Shown piece by piece: positions 25,426 to 34,901 of a stretch of 64,000 nucleotides of DNA. Position 1 is the stretch's first letter. Each line of letters opens with the position of its first letter. The DNA comes from Gammaproteobacteria bacterium (GTDB lineage: Bacteria; Pseudomonadota; Gammaproteobacteria; Pseudomonadales; Pseudohongiellaceae): assembly GCA_024639905.1 (NCBI GenBank), contig JAHEGE010000002.1:196580-260579 (forward strand), read 5' to 3'. The translations under genes and the position numbers were made by a program. The notes below the pieces were generated by a model. That model saw only the letters and a program-made list of their open reading frames with translations. It was not told the origin of the DNA and did not search any database.

Positions 25426-25442
25426 TAATAAGGTCTGTGCAA
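25415..25442 (-). promoter_or_regulatory. predicted lexA promoter
   Basis: On the minus strand TTGCAC (25442-25437) is followed after 16 bp by TAAAAT (25420-25415). The -10 lies inside the second SOS box, so bound LexA would block RNA polymerase. Confidence 0.6.
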
Positions 25443-25645
25443 GCCTTTTTTTCCTCGTGTTCGCGGGCGAGTTTAGACAGGCGCTGCCTCGTCCTTGCCC
25501 GGCATTTTCCTTGGGGCTAGCCTATGGGATAATTCGCGAGTCCGCAGCCCAATTCAGGGCATCACACTAGCCGAGTCGCGTCCCAGTCGTCGAAGCGGCG
25601 GAGGAGTAAGGCATCATCGAGCAAGCCGCAAGCACTGCTCCAGCA

Positions 25646-26689
25646 GTGAATCATCCGTCCACGGGCCTCATCGGCCCGCTAATGATTAGCATCGAGGGCC
25701 TTTCGCCAACGCTCGAGGAACAGGAGCTCATCGCTAGATCCTGTGTAGGTGGCGTCATCCTCTTCAGTCGAAATTACGCAGATAAAGCGCAGCTTCGTGA
25801 TCTCGTGGCGAGCCTGAGGGCGATGAATCCCGCTATCCTTATTGCTGTCGACCAAGAGGGCGGGCGGGTGCAGCGGTTCCGCGAGGGCTTTTTATCGCTA
25901 CCTGCGTTATCGCGCTTAGGTGCGCTGTATGCCGCTGACCAAAAGGCAGGGCTGGCAGCAGCAGAAGCCTGTGGTTGGGCAATGGCGGTAGAGCAGGTCG
26001 ACGTAGGGATCGACTTTAGTTTTGCTCCGGTGCTCGACGTCTACAACGCCGCTAGTCGGGTGATAGCCGACAGGGCATTTGCCGCTGATCCAGAGGTGTT
26101 GTCTGCCCTCGCGCTACGCTACGTCGCTGGAATGAACGCGGCTGGCATGGCGGCGACTGGCAAGCACTTCCCAGGCCATGGGACGGTTGCGGCCGACTCA
26201 CACGTTGAGCTGCCCATTGATACGCGGCCACTCGATGCGCTGCTTGCCCATGACCTAAAACCCTTCGAGGCACTTGCCTCATCCCTCGGCGGCGTAATGC
26301 CCGCACACGTAATTTATTCAGCGGTCGATCCGCACTGCGCCGGCTTTTCTCGGTTTTGGCTGCAAGATATTCTGCGCAAACGATTCGGTTTCGACGGCGT
26401 TATCTTTAGCGACGACCTGACGATGGATGCGGCGCACAGCGCAGGGTCGGTCGAGGTGCGCGCCGATCTCGCGTTGGAGGCTGGCTGCGATATGGTGCTC
26501 GTCTGCAACGATGGCGAGGCGGCGCGCCGGGTCGCGGATCATATTGACGCACGAGCCGACAGCGGCGTTCCACCATCGGCTTCGCGCTTGCCTCGCATGG
26601 CTGCGCAGTTCGCTAGACACGACGCGGATTATGCGAGCTCGTCGCGTTGGCACGAAGCCCAGGACATTATCGCTTCGCTACCAACCTAG
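25646..26689 (+). CDS. nagZ: beta-N-acetylhexosaminidase NagZ
   Basis: NagZ is a cytoplasmic GH3 enzyme that removes GlcNAc from anhydromuropeptides in peptidoglycan recycling, and so influences AmpC induction in many species. Family signatures are GGVILFSRNYAD, AVDQEGGRVQRFREGF, the catalytic-loop motif GKHFPGHGTVAADSH, and the nucleophile region IFSDDLTMDAA. Length 347 is typical. The listed GTG start has no ribosome site, while a strong GGAGGAG lies at about 25600-25606 with only in-frame ATC codons at normal spacing and an in-frame stop at 25607. The exact start is therefore uncertain. It diverges from lexA. Confidence 0.94.
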   Translation: MNHPSTGLIGPLMISIEGLSPTLEEQELIARSCVGGVILFSRNYADKAQLRDLVASLRAMNPAILIAVDQEGGRVQRFREGFLSLPALSRLGALYAADQKAGLAAAEACGWAMAVEQVDVGIDFSFAPVLDVYNAASRVIADRAFAADPEVLSALALRYVAGMNAAGMAATGKHFPGHGTVAADSHVELPIDTRPLDALLAHDLKPFEALASSLGGVMPAHVIYSAVDPHCAGFSRFWLQDILRKRFGFDGVIFSDDLTMDAAHSAGSVEVRADLALEAGCDMVLVCNDGEAARRVADHIDARADSGVPPSASRLPRMAAQFARHDADYASSSRWHEAQDIIASLPT

Positions 26690-26728
26690 CGAAAATCTAC
26701 AGACACTTGACTTCCCGCGGGACTCACT

Positions 26729-27847
26729 ATGCAAGACACATTTTCATTGGACGCGCTACGCGATCTTGATTGGGGGCCTGAGCTTCTGCTGATCGTTACC
26801 CTGACCTTTGTCGCCCGCTTCATTGCACTGCGGTTATTGACCTCGCTCGGCAGGCATTTTGCCCGCACGACTAATGTGTGGGACGACGCTTTGCTGGAGG
26901 CCGCGCGGCGTCCGCTAAGCTGGCTTATTCTTATCTTCGGCTTATTGGCTGCGATCAGCATTAGCGAGGGCTATATCGACGACGAGCTGTTCTCGGTCAC
27001 AAACATTACGCTCGCGCGGCAGGTATCGCTCGTCGTTCTTATCGCTTGGTTCTTAGTCCGCTTCATTTCTTTGGCGGAAGAGAGGGTGCGACAGCGCATC
27101 CTGTCCGGCGGGGCTGAACAGTCTTCACAGTCGTCGCTAGATCCTACGACGCTCGTCGCTCTCGCGAAACTGCTGCGCCTCTCTGTTGTTGTGTCTGCAG
27201 TGCTCGTGCTATTGCCGACGCTGGGCATCCAGATCACTGCGCTACTCGCCTTCGGCGGCGTAGGCGGTATCGCCGTGGGCTTTGCGGCTCAAGATCTACT
27301 CGCGAATTTTTTTGGCGGCTTCATGATCTATCTCGATCGTCCTTTCGCCATTGGCGATTGGATTCGTTCGCCCGATAGAGAGATCGAAGGCACGGTCGAG
27401 ACCATTGGCTGGCGTCTCACCGTTGTGCGGACCTTCGATAAGCGCCCGCTGTATATCCCGAATTCGGTGTTTAACAAACTCGCGCTAGAAAACCCGTCAC
27501 GCATGACGAATCGTCGTATCAAAGAAACCATAGGAATTCGCTATAAAGATGCCGCGAAGATGGGCGCTATTGTTGCCGATGTTAAGACAATGCTGAAAGC
27601 CCATGAGGATATCGATACGACCCAGACGCTGATAGTCAATTTCGTTGCGTACTCGGCATCGTCCTTGGATTTCTTTATTTACACGTTCACTAAGACCACG
27701 AACTGGATCGAGTTTCATGAGATCAAGCAGGACGTCATGTTAAAGATCATTGGCATCGTCCACGCTCACGGCGCCGATTTTGCGTTCCCCACGCGCACTC
27801 TCGACGGCCTCGAGCAACTACGTATGGCGGCGGGGCCGGACGCATGA
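26729..27847 (+). CDS. small-conductance mechanosensitive channel (MscS family)
   Basis: MscS-type channels open under membrane tension to release solutes on osmotic downshock. The 372-residue protein has several N-terminal hydrophobic segments. The pore-lining region has small-residue packing (ITALLAFGGVGGIAVGFAA, about residues 170-188), followed by the beta domain (FAIGDWIRSPDREIEGTVE and RPLYIPNSVFN) and the C-terminal alpha-beta portion. It is longer than E. coli MscS at its N terminus, as in YnaI/YbdG-like groups. Its stop overlaps the phosphoribosyltransferase start by 4 nt (ATGA). Confidence 0.9.
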   Translation: MQDTFSLDALRDLDWGPELLLIVTLTFVARFIALRLLTSLGRHFARTTNVWDDALLEAARRPLSWLILIFGLLAAISISEGYIDDELFSVTNITLARQVSLVVLIAWFLVRFISLAEERVRQRILSGGAEQSSQSSLDPTTLVALAKLLRLSVVVSAVLVLLPTLGIQITALLAFGGVGGIAVGFAAQDLLANFFGGFMIYLDRPFAIGDWIRSPDREIEGTVETIGWRLTVVRTFDKRPLYIPNSVFNKLALENPSRMTNRRIKETIGIRYKDAAKMGAIVADVKTMLKAHEDIDTTQTLIVNFVAYSASSLDFFIYTFTKTTNWIEFHEIKQDVMLKIIGIVHAHGADFAFPTRTLDGLEQLRMAAGPDA

Positions 27848-28425
27848 CACTCGAGGCCTTGAGTGCCGACACTGAAGAGATTACGCGCTTGCGCCGCAGC
27901 GCCCACTGCCTCCACGACAAGGCGGCGGTAGACGCTGCAATCGAGTCGATGGCGACGCAGATCTCAGGTGAATTAGCGGGTACAGATCCGCTGCTGCTTT
28001 GTATTATGAATGGCGGTTTGGTCTTAAGCGGTAGGCTCGCCACGCTTTTGGATTTTCCTCTGCAGATAGACTATCTGCATGCCACGCGCTACCGCGGCGA
28101 GGTGCGCGGTGCGGAGTTAAATTGGATTAGCTATCCGCGCGAGCGGCTAGCGGGTCGTCCGGTGCTATTGATTGACGACATCCTCGATGAGGGCAATACG
28201 CTGAAAGCGGTTGCTGAATACTGCGAGGCGCAGGGTGCTTCGCGCGTCTATAGCGCAGTGCTGGTCGAGAAAATCCATGGGCGTCGCATTGACGGAATAA
28301 AAGCCGACTGCGTGGGCCTTAAGATCGAAGACCGCTTCGTCTTCGGCTGTGGGTTGGATTATAAAGGCTATCTGCGTAACGCCCCCGGTATCTTTGCGAT
28401 TGACGAAGCGGAATTGTCGCCTTAG
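27844..28425 (+). CDS. hpt: hypoxanthine-guanine phosphoribosyltransferase
   Basis: This purine salvage enzyme converts hypoxanthine or guanine plus PRPP to IMP or GMP. The type I phosphoribosyltransferase loop is clear (VLLIDDILDEGNTLKAV, about residues 104-120). The IMNGGLVLSG loop and the C-terminal base-contact region (EDRFVFGCGLDYKGYLRN) also match. Base preference cannot be set from sequence alone. It overlaps the MscS gene by 4 nt at its start, and the convergent addA-like gene by 4 nt at its stop. Confidence 0.9.
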   Translation: MTLEALSADTEEITRLRRSAHCLHDKAAVDAAIESMATQISGELAGTDPLLLCIMNGGLVLSGRLATLLDFPLQIDYLHATRYRGEVRGAELNWISYPRERLAGRPVLLIDDILDEGNTLKAVAEYCEAQGASRVYSAVLVEKIHGRRIDGIKADCVGLKIEDRFVFGCGLDYKGYLRNAPGIFAIDEAELSP

Positions 28426-31400
28426 AGGCAGACTAGCTCGTTAATAGAGACCAGAAACAGCGCTCGCTGCTGAGGGAGAGATTCGAATCCCTTGAATAAC
28501 GCCGCGTAGCGATCAAGCTGCGGCTGATATTCCAGCGACTGCGCAGCGATAAATTCTTCGCGCGATTGTCCCTCAGTTTGCTGCGATGTCTTGAAGTCGA
28601 TAATCCAGCGCACGCCGTCCTTCACAAGAGTCCTATCAACTACCGAGTGCGCGTGATATTCCTCATTGCCTCGTCGTTCACTGCTTGCCAGTTTGAGCTC
28701 CGTCGCAGCGTCCTCTTGGGAGGCGAATAGCCACGCGTGCTCGCCTTTTAGGCAGTGGATGAGATCTTCGCCGGCTCGAGCACACAGGCTTTTGGCAAGG
28801 GCTGCGCTTGCGCCTTGACGCTGCAGCTGGCGTTGCCAGCGCGGAGTCACTGCGCTCAGTGCCGCGGTTATGTCGAAAGGTTTGAGGCAATAGGCTTCAA
28901 GGAAGGCGTGGCTAAGTGTGCCTAACTGCTGGCTTAGCCTCCGCTGCAGTTCCGCAGCGCCGTCGATTTGAGCGTCGGTGGCTGTCGTGGTTGAGTCGAA
29001 CTGTGCCTGGAGAATGTCTGCTCTGTTCTGCGCAATTGCGAGAGGGTGCTTCAGGCGTTTAATAGGCGTCACGCGAGGTAACTCGTCGTGGTTTTCGGCC
29101 TGTGTGGTTGAGGTAGGGGTTATCACTATCTCGCCTTCGATACCTGCGGCCTGCAAAGGCTCCCAGATGCGTGCCAGTAGGCTGCGTGAATTCGGCTTGA
29201 GTTGTGTCAGCTCTCCATCGTCCTTTTCTTTTTGGTTGAGTGTAGCGAAAAGACTGACGCTGCGTTTAGCTCGTGTCATCGCGATGTAAACGAGTCGCGT
29301 CTGTTCGAACAGATCCTTTTGCTTGTTCTCACCCTGAATGTAGTCGTAAAGCGTTTCGTTGGCCTGCGACTCGGGGGTTGGCTGTTCGCCTTTACGCTTC
29401 ACCGCGGCGATTAGAAGTCGCAGTTCGTTCTGCGTGTTCAGGCGTTCATGAAGGGTAATGAGTGCCTTCTCGTCGTTAGCACCCTGACCGCCGAGCTGAG
29501 GGATGATCACGTAATCGTATTGCAATCCCTTTGACTTATGCATGGTAAGTAGGTGCACCGACCCCGCGTTTTCTGCTGCTGGCTGCATGCTCGAATCTTG
29601 TTCGGCGAGGGGTAGGTTGGGCACGAAGCTCGCCATAATTTTCGCCTCGAAGGCGTCGAGATCGTCTATCGTGCAGTGGCGCTCATTGTCGCCTACTTGG
29701 CTGAAGAAATAGGCGACAGAGGCGTCCTCGGCCGCGCTAGAGATAAGCAGCTCTCCTTCTAATAGGCTCCACGCACACTCCATAAGGTGGCGCAGCGTGC
29801 ACAGGCCCCGTGCCCGCATGACGTAATGCAGAGCGGCGGTGAGGCCGGAGAGGCGGAGTTGCCCCTCTGAAGACAAGGTTGCATTCGGCGTAGGCTCAAG
29901 TGTTTCACTGCTTGCGGTTAGCGCGCGCATATTTGCCCAAATACTCTCTTGCCTGTTGTAGGAGGCGACAGAGAGGAGGTCGACGCTGTCGAGTCCGCAC
30001 CAAGGTGCTCTTAGCAGCGCAAGCCACGCAATGCTGTCAGCGGGATTAGACAGGGCTCGTAATAGGGTCATGAGATCGCCGACGATAGCGAGAGTCCCTA
30101 GGCGGTCAATGTCGGTGGCAATCCAGTCGATGCCGGCACTTCTGAACGCGGGGACTACGGCGCGGAAGTGGTTTCGATTCCGAGCGAGCACCGCAATACT
30201 TGCGGCGGGTTGCTCGCCGCGTATTGCCTGTACACGCTGTGCGATGAGAGTGGCCTCTTGTGCTTGTGCGTCAGATTTCTGTGACGAATCAGCGTAGGTA
30301 ATCCAGGTGGCGTCTAAGGGTGTGTCCCCGCTCGACTCACAGCCTGCTTTGGAGTGGGAATAGGGCACTGCACCACGCGAGATATGCTCGCGTTTAGGAA
30401 AGGCGGGTTCAAACACGCGGTTAATGGTCTCAACCAAGGGTTCTTGGGAGCGAAAGTTCATACTGAGCGTAAGCGGTTCGAGTGATAAGTCACCGACACC
30501 TTCAGCACGCACCTTGAGGTAAATGCCCACGTTGGCGTTGCGGAAGTTGTAGCACGACTGCATGGCGTCGCCGACGACGAATAGAGTGCGACCGTCGCCT
30601 GGTGTCCAGCCTTCGGTGAGTTTTTCGAGCAACTTTAATTGCCGCTCAGAGGTGTCTTGAAACTCATCGATGAGGATGTGTGAGAGCCTGTTATCCAGTG
30701 CCAATGCGAGGTCGGTAGGTCCATCGACTGTTTCCAGTGCGCTGAGTGCTGCGCTGCCCGCATGGGTATGATCGATCACGCCCTGACGCGTAAATTCCAG
30801 AATAAGGTTTCGGTGTAAAAGTCGTAGGGTTTGCGCTAACGACGACAGTAAAGGCCATTGCTGTACTACCGACTCACGCGACGGCAATGTGGTGAGTTGG
30901 GCAAGCGCAGGCGCTTCTACACCCGCGGCTTCTTCTAGTTCCGTCATCAGCGCCTTAAAGCGCGCGATCATGTCTACCGCGTGCGCTTGGCGGTCGGCGG
31001 GCACGCTACTTTTGGCAGGGAATCCTTGGGTCTTGTTGATCGTCTTGCGCCAGTTGCCGTCGGCCGTGAGTAAAAGGCGTGCGATGTTGCGCCATTCGCT
31101 AAGCGCGTCGGCATTGGCGGCGGGTAGCGCAGTCAGCAAAGTAGGTGCTGGGCTCTTGTCTTGGGGCCAGTTGTCTGCGCTGTAATTGTTGAGCTCGACA
31201 AGGGTGGCTGCATAGGGCAGTAGCGCTGTGCGCACAATGGCAAGTGACTCTTCGGCGAGTTCGTCGATGTGCGCCATTAGGGTTCGCTTCGCACTATCGG
31301 GGTCTTGCAGCAGAGACGGCAGATGGTCGAACCATTGGTCGCGCTTATAGAGCATGCTGAGTAGCAGGGACTCGATAGACTCGACGTTATTGTCGAGGTG

Positions 31401-31976
31401 CGCAAAGAGCGTGCGCACCAGCGCTGAGTCCTTTGAAGACTGCTCGAGCAGGGTGAGAGTCTGACGAATAGCCGCGCGGAAGAGGGGCTCTACCTCCGTC
31501 GTGACATTAAGATTGCCACCGACGCGTGAGGCAATCGGTAGCTGATTGGCGAGGTATATATTAAAACTGTCGATAGTCTGGATACGAAGCCTGCCGGGAT
31601 GGCGTTCGAGATTCCAGCCGTGGGTTTTGTCTGCTTCTATGACGGCGTTAGCGATCCTAAAATTCTGCCGCTTGAGCTCGCTTTTTAGAGGGTTCTTGTC
31701 GCTGTGGGCGAGCAGTGTGGCTAGATCATGGGACTCTAGATTTTCATGTGCCTGCTGCAAGGATTTGATAATTCGGTCACGCATTTCTGAAGCGGCTTTT
31801 CGCGTAAACGTAATCGCGAGTACTTCTTCGGGCTCGCTACAGAGTGCGAGCAGGCGCATATAGCGTAGGGTGAGCAGTTCGGTCTTGCCGGAGCCAGCAG
31901 GCGCTTGCACGATAAAACTGCGCGTTGGGTCGAGCGCCTCGTCGCGCTGCGTTTGGTCATTGGCGGGGCGGCTCAT
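28422..31976 (-). CDS. AddA-like UvrD-family helicase/exonuclease
   Basis: This 1184-residue protein is an SF1A helicase with a C-terminal nuclease domain, like AddA of AddAB double-strand-break processing. Visible are Walker A (VQAPAGSGKTELLTLRYM, near residue 25), the helicase motif ILIDEFQDTS, motif IV-VI segments (LTMNFRSQEPLVETINR, LLTMHKSKGLQYDYVIIPQL, YIAMTRAKRSVSLFA), and the nuclease core WIIDFKTSQQ with the downstream QLDRYAAL. Together with the overlapping AddB-like gene it probably resects DNA ends and loads RecA. No recBCD genes are in this window, so whether it replaces them here is unknown. Confidence 0.9.
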   Translation of the reverse strand: MSRPANDQTQRDEALDPTRSFIVQAPAGSGKTELLTLRYMRLLALCSEPEEVLAITFTRKAASEMRDRIIKSLQQAHENLESHDLATLLAHSDKNPLKSELKRQNFRIANAVIEADKTHGWNLERHPGRLRIQTIDSFNIYLANQLPIASRVGGNLNVTTEVEPLFRAAIRQTLTLLEQSSKDSALVRTLFAHLDNNVESIESLLLSMLYKRDQWFDHLPSLLQDPDSAKRTLMAHIDELAEESLAIVRTALLPYAATLVELNNYSADNWPQDKSPAPTLLTALPAANADALSEWRNIARLLLTADGNWRKTINKTQGFPAKSSVPADRQAHAVDMIARFKALMTELEEAAGVEAPALAQLTTLPSRESVVQQWPLLSSLAQTLRLLHRNLILEFTRQGVIDHTHAGSAALSALETVDGPTDLALALDNRLSHILIDEFQDTSERQLKLLEKLTEGWTPGDGRTLFVVGDAMQSCYNFRNANVGIYLKVRAEGVGDLSLEPLTLSMNFRSQEPLVETINRVFEPAFPKREHISRGAVPYSHSKAGCESSGDTPLDATWITYADSSQKSDAQAQEATLIAQRVQAIRGEQPAASIAVLARNRNHFRAVVPAFRSAGIDWIATDIDRLGTLAIVGDLMTLLRALSNPADSIAWLALLRAPWCGLDSVDLLSVASYNRQESIWANMRALTASSETLEPTPNATLSSEGQLRLSGLTAALHYVMRARGLCTLRHLMECAWSLLEGELLISSAAEDASVAYFFSQVGDNERHCTIDDLDAFEAKIMASFVPNLPLAEQDSSMQPAAENAGSVHLLTMHKSKGLQYDYVIIPQLGGQGANDEKALITLHERLNTQNELRLLIAAVKRKGEQPTPESQANETLYDYIQGENKQKDLFEQTRLVYIAMTRAKRSVSLFATLNQKEKDDGELTQLKPNSRSLLARIWEPLQAAGIEGEIVITPTSTTQAENHDELPRVTPIKRLKHPLAIAQNRADILQAQFDSTTTATDAQIDGAAELQRRLSQQLGTLSHAFLEAYCLKPFDITAALSAVTPRWQRQLQRQGASAALAKSLCARAGEDLIHCLKGEHAWLFASQEDAATELKLASSERRGNEEYHAHSVVDRTLVKDGVRWIIDFKTSQQTEGQSREEFIAAQSLEYQPQLDRYAALFKGFESLPQQRALFLVSINELVCL

Positions 31977-34840
31977 TCGGTTGGCCCTCCCTCGGCTTCC
32001 GTCTCGTCGTCTTCGAAGCCGTCGTCACGCCGCAGCTCTTTGATGCGGCAGACGCTACTTAGGCGGCAGTAGTCGCACACCGTTTTCGACTTAATAGGTG
32101 TCACGCGTGATTCTCCCGATTCGAACTCTCGTGCAAATAGGGCGACTTGTTGCTCCCACTTTTGAGTCATCATGTCCCACTGGGCTGCCGCCTCCTCGGG
32201 GCTGGGGTTAGCGCCGCGGTAGCGGGTCGTGAGTTTCTTGCCAGTGAGTGGCTCTATGGCGCTGTCGAAGTTCGCGCCGCGGCTAAGCGCGTGGTAATCG
32301 CAGTCTTCGATGTGCACCTGGCCGATCGCGAGCGCAGCCACCTCGAACTCGCGCTCGCCATTTACGGCGGTGTAATAGACGGGCAGTTGCATCTCTTCCG
32401 GACGTTCACTGCGCAGCGCGCTAATCGCTTGAATCGTTTTACCGGTCTTATAATCGATCAGCGCCACGCTGCCGTCGTTGAGGGTGTCGATACGGTCGAT
32501 ACGAAGGTCTAGTTTGAGCGCGCCGCGCGTGAGCTCGAACGGGGTTTCTGGCTTGTGGGTGGTGAATTCCCCGCGGTGCAAATCGCGTAGCAGAAAGCGA
32601 TTGAGGAGTGTCGTCAGTCGTTCGCTTTCGATTTCGGTGAATAGAGAGCCCATGAGTTCAGGCTGCCGGCGCTTAAGTTTGTCGATTGCGCTGGAGGTGG
32701 CCTCGTTGATCGCAGTATGGAGAGCCGCGCTATCGTCGAATAGCTGAGCAACGGCCTCACTGCTGCCATGCTCTGTGTAGAAGGCCTCGAGCGCCCAGTG
32801 GACCGCGCTGCCGCGGTCGCGCGAATCGAGGCCGCTACTAATGGGCTCGAGCTGCGCCGGACTTACGCGCGATTTAATGAATGCTTGGAAAGGACACTGG
32901 GATTGTTGCGTGATGACGGCATGGCCGCCGCGGATCTTTGTTCCCGCTAAGAGAGGGCTGCGGCGTGCGTCCAACACGATCTCGAATGCGTCTGGAGCTT
33001 GAATGATCTCGTGATTGCCACTGTGCTCTGCATTGGTCATCAGCGGGAATTCAGCGATGAGGTTGCTGAATCGAAACTCTGCTTCATTGCCGTGGCGGAA
33101 GTGGCTTGCGATGAGCGTGTCGCTAACGTCGCTACACACGACGGCTAGGTCGCGCTTCGCTGCTTGATATTGGGCTGCGGCATGGCTGCCCGGGATACCT
33201 AATTCGCGTTGCAGCTCGTTCGGGATCAAGGGGTTGGGATGCGCGGCAGGCGGCCAACTCTGATCGTCGAAACCTAGTAGCCAAAGATGGGTAAAACTGA
33301 GTCCCGCGGCTTCTGCAGGCGAGTAGAGCGATAGACTGCACTGCTGACGATAACGATTGCGCCCCCTGTGCTCGACGACGCCTCGACGTAGTCTATTCAA
33401 AGCCTCGTTGAGGCTAAGCGACGCGCTGAACTCGCTGCTTGCCTCAAACTCAAGTAAGGCCGACTCCCAGGCGTCGAGTGCAGCATACTCGCCAAGCTCA
33501 CCTGTCTCCGAGGCATCTTCAGCAGTGGCTGCAGTGTTCAGGCGTCCGGGCCAGCCGACGAGGGCAAGCTGGAAACGGAAGAGGTTGCCCCACTCTCGCG
33601 GCAGTCGGGCACTCGCGCCTTCGCGCGCGCGTGTGCGCCCAGCTAGCAGCGCCTCATGTAGCAGAGGGCAGGCGTAGTCTTTCTCATGGGCGCCGGTGTA
33701 GCGTGCTATCGCTGACCGCGTCGTTTGTGCCTGTAAATGACGTCGCAGTTGGCGTTCGCAGCGGATGCGTTGTTCTCCTTCGTCGTCAGCGTGGCCGAGA
33801 AAAGGAGAGCGTAATAGGCGACAGAAATCGACTAGCGCGACTTGTTCTCTGTTCAGTTCGAGGACGAGGAGTGCGTCTTGCGCAAGCGCGGTGTCGGCGA
33901 GTGCAATGCCGCTGTCACTCGAGTTAATAAGATGCGGCCTGTCGATCAAATTGAGGGAGGCGTTAGCATCGCTTGCCTGCAGTAGGGCGCGTTCGATCAA
34001 CGGTTGCACGGCGCTCGGTGTCGGCGTCAGCAATCCGATGTGAGCGTCGGGCTCGCGAGCCTGCAAGTCCATTGCCCAAGCGACGACGCTATTAATTTCT
34101 TGTTGTTGGTCGACGAATTCGAAACGGGTAGGAGGCGTTTTCTCGCCGCTTTGTCTATAGAATGCGGCGGCTAGATTCTCCGGCAGGGAGTCTAGCGGCA
34201 GGGTGTCATGACGTGTCAACGATCTGTAGGCATCAAGCGCATCGAAAAGTTGTTGGTAGTTGGGTGGCGGTTGGTAGAAATTCAGCAGTAGGACTGGACC
34301 AATGAGTTCGGCTATGGCCTCATCGGTATGCGCGGCGAGTAGCGTGGTCGCCTCGACGAGCGTGATCCTACCCAACTCCTCGCAGCGCGCGAGGAAGTGC
34401 TCTCGCCACTGTCGAAAAAGGCTAATATCTTCTAAATGCCGATAGTCTTCAAGACTCTGCACAGTGGGGTCTTGCGACCAGCGGTTAAGGTCTTGGAATG
34501 CGCGCGCCGCTATTTGTGCCATCGCTGAGGCGTCGATTAACGGGTGTTGGTTTCGCGTCGCCTCGATCGCTTCGAGCCACAACGCTTTCTCTAGGGCTGA
34601 TTCAAGTATTTCCAGTTCGACGAACGGGGCGAGCCCGCGCGTGGCAAGTGCGTTCCAGCAGTCGCTAATCCACACGTCCACGGGTTGCACGTTTGGCTCC
34701 CGCCAGCTCTGTGTGCCCGCGGCGCTGCCGTAGGCCTCTAATACCGACGCGGCGAGTCGGTAGCTCGGCGTCACAGCGGTGACGCCTGCGGCAAGCGCTT
34801 GTCTCAGTGAATCGCTGAGTCGGAAACGGGTGATCGCCAT
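31973..34840 (-). CDS. AddB-like PD-(D/E)XK nuclease, probable DNA repair protein
   Basis: This 955-residue partner of the AddA-like helicase belongs to the proteobacterial family described as 'probable DNA repair protein', a divergent AddB. The N-terminal two thirds are inactivated-helicase-like. The C-terminal nuclease domain has the PD-(D/E)XK core VALIDYKTGK near residue 800. A Cys before that domain (TQQSQCPFQAF) and three after it (VCDYCRLSSVCRIKEL) match the iron-sulfur staple of AddB-type nucleases. Its stop overlaps the helicase start by 4 nt (ATGA), which indicates coupled translation and a complex of equal stoichiometry. Confidence 0.88.
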   Translation of the reverse strand: MAITRFRLSDSLRQALAAGVTAVTPSYRLAASVLEAYGSAAGTQSWREPNVQPVDVWISDCWNALATRGLAPFVELEILESALEKALWLEAIEATRNQHPLIDASAMAQIAARAFQDLNRWSQDPTVQSLEDYRHLEDISLFRQWREHFLARCEELGRITLVEATTLLAAHTDEAIAELIGPVLLLNFYQPPPNYQQLFDALDAYRSLTRHDTLPLDSLPENLAAAFYRQSGEKTPPTRFEFVDQQQEINSVVAWAMDLQAREPDAHIGLLTPTPSAVQPLIERALLQASDANASLNLIDRPHLINSSDSGIALADTALAQDALLVLELNREQVALVDFCRLLRSPFLGHADDEGEQRIRCERQLRRHLQAQTTRSAIARYTGAHEKDYACPLLHEALLAGRTRAREGASARLPREWGNLFRFQLALVGWPGRLNTAATAEDASETGELGEYAALDAWESALLEFEASSEFSASLSLNEALNRLRRGVVEHRGRNRYRQQCSLSLYSPAEAAGLSFTHLWLLGFDDQSWPPAAHPNPLIPNELQRELGIPGSHAAAQYQAAKRDLAVVCSDVSDTLIASHFRHGNEAEFRFSNLIAEFPLMTNAEHSGNHEIIQAPDAFEIVLDARRSPLLAGTKIRGGHAVITQQSQCPFQAFIKSRVSPAQLEPISSGLDSRDRGSAVHWALEAFYTEHGSSEAVAQLFDDSAALHTAINEATSSAIDKLKRRQPELMGSLFTEIESERLTTLLNRFLLRDLHRGEFTTHKPETPFELTRGALKLDLRIDRIDTLNDGSVALIDYKTGKTIQAISALRSERPEEMQLPVYYTAVNGEREFEVAALAIGQVHIEDCDYHALSRGANFDSAIEPLTGKKLTTRYRGANPSPEEAAAQWDMMTQKWEQQVALFAREFESGESRVTPIKSKTVCDYCRLSSVCRIKELRRDDGFEDDETEAEGGPTE

Positions 34841-34901
34841 ACTTACCCTGCCATCTGCGTTGATGGGCCGTTAATGAGTCTCTGCATCGAGCGGTTGGTC
34901 A

